Shown piece after piece: positions 18,601 to 27,600 of a stretch of DNA of 64,000 nt. Within the stretch, counting starts at the first letter, position 1. Each line of letters begins with the position of its first letter. The stretch is from Vibrio syngnathi. Lineage in GTDB: Bacteria > Pseudomonadota > Gammaproteobacteria > Enterobacterales > Vibrionaceae. The notes under the pieces are model-generated. The model saw nothing but the letters and a program-made list of their open reading frames with translations, did not search any database and was not told the DNA's origin. The translations under genes and the position numbers were made by a program. The stretch is taken from contig NZ_CP017917.1 in assembly GCF_002119525.1 (NCBI RefSeq), positions 558,001 to 622,000 of the forward strand, read 5' to 3'.

Positions 18601-21600
18601 TTAAGAGTTGCAGAAATATCGCCTTTAAATTCAGCTTTGTCTGCCACATCAGCTAAATTAAGTGTGCCGGTTGCTTCAGTTGAATCAACGGTTCCATCAT
18701 TAACAGTATATTTAAAATGTACATCGCCGTTAAAGTTTGCAGCTGGGGTGAAAACGAGTTTTCCTAGATCTGACGCGGCTATTTGTTGATTGGAATTCAC
18801 TGCGATTCCGTCAAGAAGAAACTGGCCTTCAAATGGGTTTGGTAAACTGGTAATGGTGACATGGTGAAGAGCACTGCCAAAATCGACGTCTTTGAAGCCA
18901 AAGTCGGTCGCTGTGAAGGTATAGTCGTTATCTTCTGTACCGTGAAGCGCAACTGCAGTAACGGTTGGCGCATCATTTGTCCCATGTATCGTGATATCAA
19001 GTACTTTGGTTGTGCCATCCGTCGTTGTGACGGTCACATGATCGGTGGTTTTCATCGTCATCGATAATGCGTCGACTAATCGGTCGCCGGGATTCAGTGT
19101 ATAGGTCCAAGCGCCGTCGGCTCCAATATCCAGGGTGCCATGTGTACCCTTTAAGCCGGTAGCCGCTTGGAAATTCGATTCACCTGTATCTACGTCGGTT
19201 ACGGTTAACTGGCCAGTAGCTGAAAGACCTGTTTGGTCAGTTACTGAACCTGTAGCAACACCACCAATAACAGCCGCGTCATTCACGGCAGAGACATTGA
19301 TGGTTGCGGTGCCCGTTTGTGAGTTATTGCGACCATCACTAACCGTATAGGTAAAGCTGGCACTGCTATTAAAATCTTGCGCTGGAGTAAATACTAATTT
19401 CCCTACATCAGTGGCATCAATTTGCTGATTTTGTGTAACCGCATGGCCGTCAAGTAATAACGTGCCTTGCGCGGCACTTGGTAATGTTGAAAGGGTAATC
19501 GATGCCAAGATATCGCCTTTATCAACATCGGAAAAGCCAAACTCTGCGGCAGTAAAGGTGTGGCCAGTATCTTCCTGTGTGGTTAATGCCTGTGACGTTA
19601 TTACCGGAATATCATCGGTTCCGTTGATTGTCGCTGTTAACTCGTGAGGTGTGCCATCATGACTGTATACCGTGAGTGTTTCGGTGAGTGTCTCGCCTGT
19701 TTTTAACTCTTGTATGTTGCTGCCGTTATTGTCGACGCGGTATAACCAGTGACCATTTGCATCAAGCTTAAATTCGCCAAGCCCCTTATCGCCAGCAACC
19801 CAAGCGCCAGATGTGGCTGTAGAACCTTCTTTTTCGCCACTGGCTAGGAAACGATTGTCGCCGGTATCGCCATCTTGAATGCTAAGAATATGCTCATCAG
19901 AGGTGATATAGCCGCCTGATGCATGGTTATCCTCTGTGACGCTATTGGTATCATCGCCAGAAATGATGGCATTGGGAATAGGACGAGTTGGGTCTAGTTT
20001 AAGCCCTGTGTATTCCGTGATAACCGCTGTTTGACCATCAGGCCCTTCGGTGGTTGCAGTAATGCCAATGTTCATGTTTCGGGTCACCGCAGGGGGCAAC
20101 TGCGCAGTCATATGATCGAGATCCCAGTCTTTGATATCAACCGTATCGTTAATGCCAGTAATCGTATGACTGTGCGTACCATCGGATAAAACTGTATCTT
20201 TAACTAAACCATGCAGGGTAATTCCTGTCACGGTATCTGCGCTATCTGGTGAACTCACTTGTGGATGAAGGTTAACCAAGCTGCCAGCGGGTGGCACTCC
20301 AATAGAAGTGTCAACCGTATGTAATTCATGGCCTACGCCATTTTCAGCAAGGTGATGAGCGCCCGTGGTATCTTGAATACTGCCACTGACGCTGCGCACA
20401 TCGGCAAGTAGCCCGGTGTGTTCATTAAGCTGCGAAGCTAAAGGTCCTAAGGCGACTTGAGCAGGGGTAAGAGCATGTGACGCGATCGCAGTATTAAAAA
20501 TACTGCCTTCGTAATGTTCGCCAGCGTTCCACGTTGGTGAAGCGATACCCCCATTGGCTTTACTGCCGAGTACCATATACATGTCGGCAGGCAGAGATCC
20601 ACCTTTATGAAAATTAGCGGCGGTTGCGGCTAACACACCATTATCAAATATTTTTAAATCACCCGAGGCCGAATCCCAGGTTAGCGTGACTCGGTGACTA
20701 TTGCCATCCCCCAAATTGATGCCTGTTGCGACATCGCCAGCGCCACCAATTTTCATATTGCCCGGATTCCACAAGCTGAGCATGTTAGTGCTGCTACCAT
20801 GTCCCATATTAACGACAACAGGCCCAGTTGTTGCGCCGGTATCTGCAACGGCTTTGCCGATGACGGTCATCTCTAAGGTGAACTCGGTAAGTGGCGCGGC
20901 AGCTTGAATGTCATCAATTTGAATACGACCCGCTGCGCCCGTGGTAATGATCTCTTGTTGTACACTGCTGGTGAGATTGATATTGGCTTTATCAGTGACG
21001 GTAGTCACGTTTACTGTCATATGGTTGTCAACATCGGCATGACCATCATTGACTTTGTAATCTAGAGTAATATCCCCCTTAAAGTTGCTATCAGGGTGCA
21101 GAGTCCAAGTGCCATCGCCGTTATCGGTTACCGTGCCATGGCCACCATTTACCACCACACTATTGATATCAAGCACATCGCCGCTATCAATATCATTCGC
21201 GCCTGATAGCAGCTGCGCTTTGCTGATAATAATATCGGTATCTTCTTGTGTGTTTTGCGTTGTGGTGACAACGGTTGGTAAGTCGTTAACATTGGCAACG
21301 CTCAGTGTGGTCGTTGCTGGTGCTGAGTCGGTGTGGCCATCATTGACCGTATAACTAAGATGTACATCGCCATTGAAATTAGCGACGGGCTTAAATGTTA
21401 AATGCGCAATATCAGCATGGTCTATTTGTTGGTTCGCACCAACGGCAACACCATTGAGTAGTAGCTCGCCTTGTGTGGCATCAGGTAAAGCGGTGATGGT
21501 GATATGATCTAAAGTCTCCCCACTATCGGTATCGGTAAACCCAAAATTTGCCTCAGTGAAGGTATAATCGCTGTCTTCAGTTGCGTTTAAAGTCTGTACC

Positions 21601-24600
21601 GTGATGGTGGGTTGATCGTTTGCTCCTGTCACGGCAATGTTGATGTTATGGACGGTGCCATCAGCCGATTGTATTTGTAGGGTATCGGTGACTTTTTGTC
21701 CATCAGCTAACGCTTGTACTTTATCGCCAGAGGTGCCCGATGTACTTAGGCTGTAATGCCATGTCCCTTGTTTATCAATAGTTAAACTACCGTAAGTACC
21801 TGTAATCGTTGCCGCTGTAAAGTGTGATTGATTATCATCGGTATCAGTGACTGCTAGGGTGCCTGTTGCTTGCGCTGGGTTGTCTTCAACCACACTGCCG
21901 GTGGCTTGACCTGTAATCACGGCGCTGTCATTGGTGCCTGCAATGGTAACCGTTGCTGTTTGCTGTACCGTGCCACCATGCGTATCGTTGACATTATAAG
22001 TGACGGTAATGGTTTGCGAATCACCTGCGCCAAGATGCTGAAATTCAGGGGCATTCGCATTGATAACTAATGTATGACCATCTTTACCCAGAGTCAGATA
22101 TGAAGGAATTGCAGACGTTTTGGCATTTGAGCCAAGTTGATACTCAAGATGATTAATACTTAAGGTATCCCCGGTATCGGCATCTGTCGCGCCAGCTAAT
22201 AGATTAATCGCTCCCATGCCAGAGTCTTCCGCTTTATTGCCGGTGACTGCGCTAGATAATTCTGGTGGCGCATTGACAAATAACGAGACGGCTTGGGTGG
22301 TAGATTTCGACTCTCCGCCAGCTGAAGCGGTTGCCGTGACATTAAAGTGTAAATCACCGTGGAAATGCGCATCGTGAAGATTTAACTCAAGTCCTGCAAG
22401 GTCTGACTGGTGCAGCACCCACATTTTGGCAATGGTATCGTGAGTACCATGATTGAGTGTTGCCGCATCAGGTAAACCACTGATTTTTATTAGTAGATCT
22501 TCATGGTCACCACCGGTATCAGTCGCTGCTACATCAAGGTTTAACGCCATCGATGTGCCTTGTTGTCCATCGGGTGCAGTGGCATTTAATATCGGTTTAT
22601 CGACGGAGCCTTGAATGGTAATGGTGACATTGGTGGTCACCGACGTACCGTCTGTAGAAACCGAGGTCACCGGGATAATTTCGGTTAATGTTTGATTTAC
22701 CCCAAGATGATTAACATCCTGATTACTGTTATCAACCGTGTAATGGTATTGCCCATTTGCATCAATAGAGAAATGGCCGTATCGAGTGGCATGATCTGTT
22801 TGTGCGGTGATTGTCGCTGTATCACCATGATCAACGTCTGTTGTACGTAACTCACCGTCAATGGTTGTTTGTGAAGAGTCCTCTTTTAATTCGGGGTTAA
22901 GCCCTGCGGGGGTAATATTAGCGACGGTATGACCAGAAACTTGGAAAACCGTTTCAGCAGAATGCTCACCTGCACTATTTTCAACATGTAGCGTATGTTG
23001 ACCATCACCTAGCTGGCTAGCTGCAACCTCCCAATGACCATTGCTGTCGGCCACTACGCTGGCAATTTGATGAGTGCCGTCCATGACATTGACAGTTTCA
23101 CCGGCAGTTGCAGTGCCACTGTAGGTCGTACTACCGACATGAAGATTTTGATAGCTGTGGTAGTACAAGTAATCGACTTCGCCGGCTCCCCCCGTACAAA
23201 CACGGTTAACAATACCAATAGTTTGGTGCCCTGAAGCATCTTCAAAGACAACAATACCCCCAGTCCAAGCATTACCATGACCACTCGCACCACCTGAGCC
23301 GGTATTAACCGTGTCAGGTATGCCATTGTGAGCCCACCAATCATGATTATCAACACGACTAAATCCTCCTGCGCCACTGTGGGCGGTTGAGGTGGTTGCC
23401 GGTGAGGTGATGTAGTTATGACCTGAGCCAGGCTTGTAAAGCCCAACCAGTTTAACCCCTGCTGGCACACCTGTAATGTCGCTACCCCAGCGCGCTACAT
23501 TGTCGGCATTTGTTGTAGCAACATCGATATTGGCACCGGTAGGGTGCTCAATAATGTCAACATCTTGTAATTTTAGTGTGCTTGATGCACCTGCTGGGGC
23601 TGCATGAGCTGATTCAATGATCGGTTTATCATTAGTGCCTTTGATGATGATATCAACAATCTGCGTTGAGCCATCACTGGCGGTGAAGGTGTGATGATCA
23701 ACCACTGCCGCTTCATCTGGATCTAACTGTTGCACCTTGCTTTCATCTAAGGTGTAAGTCCATTGACCATTATGCATGGTGATATGGCCATAAGTGGTTG
23801 CTGTTGACGCAACATCAGGAAAGTCAGGATTATCGGCTTTGTCGACGTCGCTGATAGATAACGTACCTGTTGCCGTTACGGTCTCTCCAATATTACCTTC
23901 ATTGACTGCAGCTGAAGTATCACCTGAGATAACAGATATATCGTCCACTGCACTGAGCGATGTTGACGCTCCTGTGTGTGTTACACCACCATGGGCGTCT
24001 TTTACATCGTAAGTAAATTGTACATCGCCGTTGTAATCTTTGTCTGGCGTAAAGCTGAAGGTGCCGTCAGGGTTAGTGATAATTGAACCATGATCGGCAG
24101 TTAAATTAGCAACTGAAAGCTGACCAATATCGTTGTGATCAACATCAGTTGCATTCGTTAATAATTGAGCCGATGTGAGTGTTATGTCAGTATCTTCAGT
24201 ACCTGCTGGTAGCAATGTAGCAGCACTAACAACTGGCGAATCATTAGTGCCATGAATGGTTACTTCAATGGTATGTTCGGTGCCATCTTTTGAATGAATA
24301 ATAACACTGTCTTTTAGCGTTTCTCCATCACCTAACGCTTGAATTTCTGGCTTAGTGTTATCAACCACATATTCCCACTCACCGTTTGGATTTATACTTA
24401 ATTTTCCACCTAATTGGCTCTGATAAGGTGCCCATTCTGGATTTGTGGAAGAACTGATAAAAGATCGGAAATCAAAACCGGCTTCACCTGCATCAGGATC
24501 AGTAATCGTTAATTGCCCAGTTGTGTGTAGCATATTAGTTAAAAAACCAGAATAAGTCCGCCCATCTTCAGTAACATTACCCGTATCAACTCCTGTGATT

Positions 24601-27600
24601 AATGCATTATCATTCACGGCCACTAAACTAGTTGTTGCACCGGTATGGGTAACCCCACCATGTGCATCTTTTACATCGTAAGTAAATTGTACTTGACCGT
24701 TATAGTCTTTTTCTGGTGTGAAAGTGAAGGTACCATCTGTATTTATCGCAATAGTGCCATGATTAGCATGCAGATTTTCAATGGTAAGTAACCCTGCGTC
24801 ATTAGCGTCAACATCAACGGTATTTTGTAGTAATTGAGTTAAGGTCAATACTTGGGTAGTATCTTCTTTACCCGAGCTAAGTTGAACTTCAGAAGAGCAA
24901 TAAGGTTTGTCGTTATCGCCATGAATGGTAACGACAATATCATGTGATGTGCCATCTTTAGCGTGAATAGCTATTGTATCTGTTATCTCTTGACCTTCAC
25001 CTAACGCATCAATGGTTCTTCCTGATGATGAGTTGCCAACGTTTACTTGATAGTTCCAGTGACCTTGTTCACTAATCACTAAGTGTCCATATTGCCCATT
25101 AAATTGTGTTGTTCCACCATTTAAATTCTGAAATGCAGCTTCACCACTATCGGGATCTGAAATCGATAAATCACCACTGACCGACAATACCTCATTAAAT
25201 AAATTACTGCTGTTTGCTTGATGATGATCGGGAGATTTATTCGTTAAATCGGCATAAGCAGAGCCATGACTTCCGAATTCATCAAGGCTACCTGTATCTT
25301 GGCCACCAATAACTGCTGCATCATTGGTGCCGTGTACGGTAATCAACAGGTTGTTCGTATCAGTCGCTCCGCTTTTATCGGTCACTGTCACGGGAATCGT
25401 GACGGTCTGATCCTGTCCCGCAGCTAAATGCTGATACGCACTGTGGCTTGGGTCGAAAGTGTATGCACCCGTTGTTGGATCCAGACTAAAGCCGTCGATA
25501 TTCGGCGCGGTATACGCCGCCGTTTCATGCGCATCGACATCCGATGACGTGATGGTTCCCGTTACTGTTGCCCCGTCTTCGGTCGCGCTCTGTGCCGTGA
25601 TCGCACCGAGTACCGGCTTGTCATTGGTACCGGTGACTGTGATTTCTAAGTTCTTGGTTTGTGTGGCGCCCGAACCGTCGGTTACCGTCACCGGAATTGT
25701 GATTTTCTGCGTGTCGCCATCGGCAAGACCATTGTAGGCAGCATCGGTGGGATCGAAGGTGTAACTGCCGTCTGCTTTGAGGCTGAAACCTGCTACCGTG
25801 GCCGTGGTGGTGTAAGCCGCACTGTCACCCGTATCCGTATCGGTCGACGTAATAGTACCCGTTATTGCGGTGGTGTCGCCTTCAGTCGCGGTCGCCGCGC
25901 TAATCGTATTCAATACAGGGCCATCGTTGGTGCCGTTGACCGTCACCGTAATGTGATGCGTGGTGCCATCGGCACCTTTCACTTCGATAGTGTCAGTTAA
26001 GCTCGAGGTGGTACCGGCTTTACCTGTTCCTAGAGACTGAACCGACGGGTTGGTGTTGTCTAAATCGTAGATCCAGCTGCCATCAGCTTTCAGGTGTAGC
26101 GTACCGTGAGCGGTTGCGATGTCTCCACTTTGGAAGTGGTCTTGACCTGCGTCTTTATCGGTAATCGTCAGTGTGCCCGAGGCTTGAAGCTGCGTTTCTT
26201 CCGTAGTACTGCCCGTATTGGTTCCCGCAATCACTGCGCTATCCGCGGTACCATGAACCGTGATCACTAAGTTCTTGGTGTCCGTTCCGCCATTTTGATC
26301 GGTTACTGTCACTGGAATCGTGACGGTCTGATCCTGTCCTGCTGCTAAGTGTTGATATGCAGCGTGGCTCGGATCGAAGGTGTATGCACCCGTTGTTGGA
26401 TCCAGACTGAATCCGTCGGTAGTTGGTGCGGTATACGCTGCCGTTTCATGCGCATCAACATCGGTCGAGGTGATCGTTCCGCTGACTTTCGAACCGTCTT
26501 CGGTCGTGCTCTGTGCGGTAATGCTATCGAGCACTGGCTTGTCGTTCGTGCCCGTTACTGTAATTACCAGGTCTTTTTGGTCTGTGCCGCCTGAGCCATC
26601 CGTGACGGTGATAGGAATCGTGATTTTCTGCGTGTCGCCTTCTGCTAAACCGTTATAGGCGGCATTGCTTGGATCGAAGGTGTAACTGCCGTCCGCGTTG
26701 AGGCTGAAACCCGCAACCGTGGCAGTGGTACTGTAAGCTGCACTGTCGCCCATATCCGTATCGGTCGATGTGATCGTGCCCGTTGTCGCTGTGGCATCAC
26801 CTTCAGTTGCGGTTGCCGCTGTGATGGTATTGAGTACCGGACCGTCGTTGGTACCCGTTACCATCACGGTCACTGTTTGGGTGGCCGTGCCACCATGACC
26901 ATCGGTCACCGTCACATCAAAGGTTACATCTTTAGTTGCGCCTTCTGCTAATGACTGGAAGTCGCTACCTGGCGTAAAGGTATACTCGCCAGTTTGAGGA
27001 TTAATCGAGACTGTGCCTTCGCCCGCTGCCATTGAACTCACGCTGTACGTGTGCACATCGCCGCTATCCACATCCGTAAATGAGGCCTGACCTTTCACTG
27101 CAGCGCCATCTTCTTTTGCTGCTAAATTTGTTACAGCCAATGTTGGGGCATCATTGGTGCCATGCACTGTAATCGTCAAATTTTGAGTCGATGTTGCATT
27201 GACTTCATCTTTGACAGTTACAGGGATGGTAATCGTCTGATCTTGCCCAGCAGCTATGTGTTGGTATGCGGCATTGGATGGGTCAAAGCTATAGCTGCCA
27301 TCAGCATTAAAGGTCAAACCATCCACAGGATTTGCTATTTCAAAAGAGAGATGCGTATTGTCATCGACATCAGTGGCCTGCATCTGTCCTTTAAGTGCGC
27401 TGCCATCTTCGATTACCGACTGTGTCTGAACGGTAAGTACAGGGGCATCGTTGGTGCCATTAATAGTGACCGTAACTTGATGTGCTGTGCCATCGGCAGA
27501 GTAAACAGTAACGATGTCTGTCGCAGTTGAACCTTGACTAAGTCCTTGAACTACAGGGTTATTGTTATCTAAATTGTATGTCCATTCACCATCTTTTGTG

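Noticed and set aside
23054..23470. Minus-strand frame of 138 residues within the adhesin
   Set aside because: Alternative frame of the Gly/Ser-rich adhesin module; no start signals or family match.
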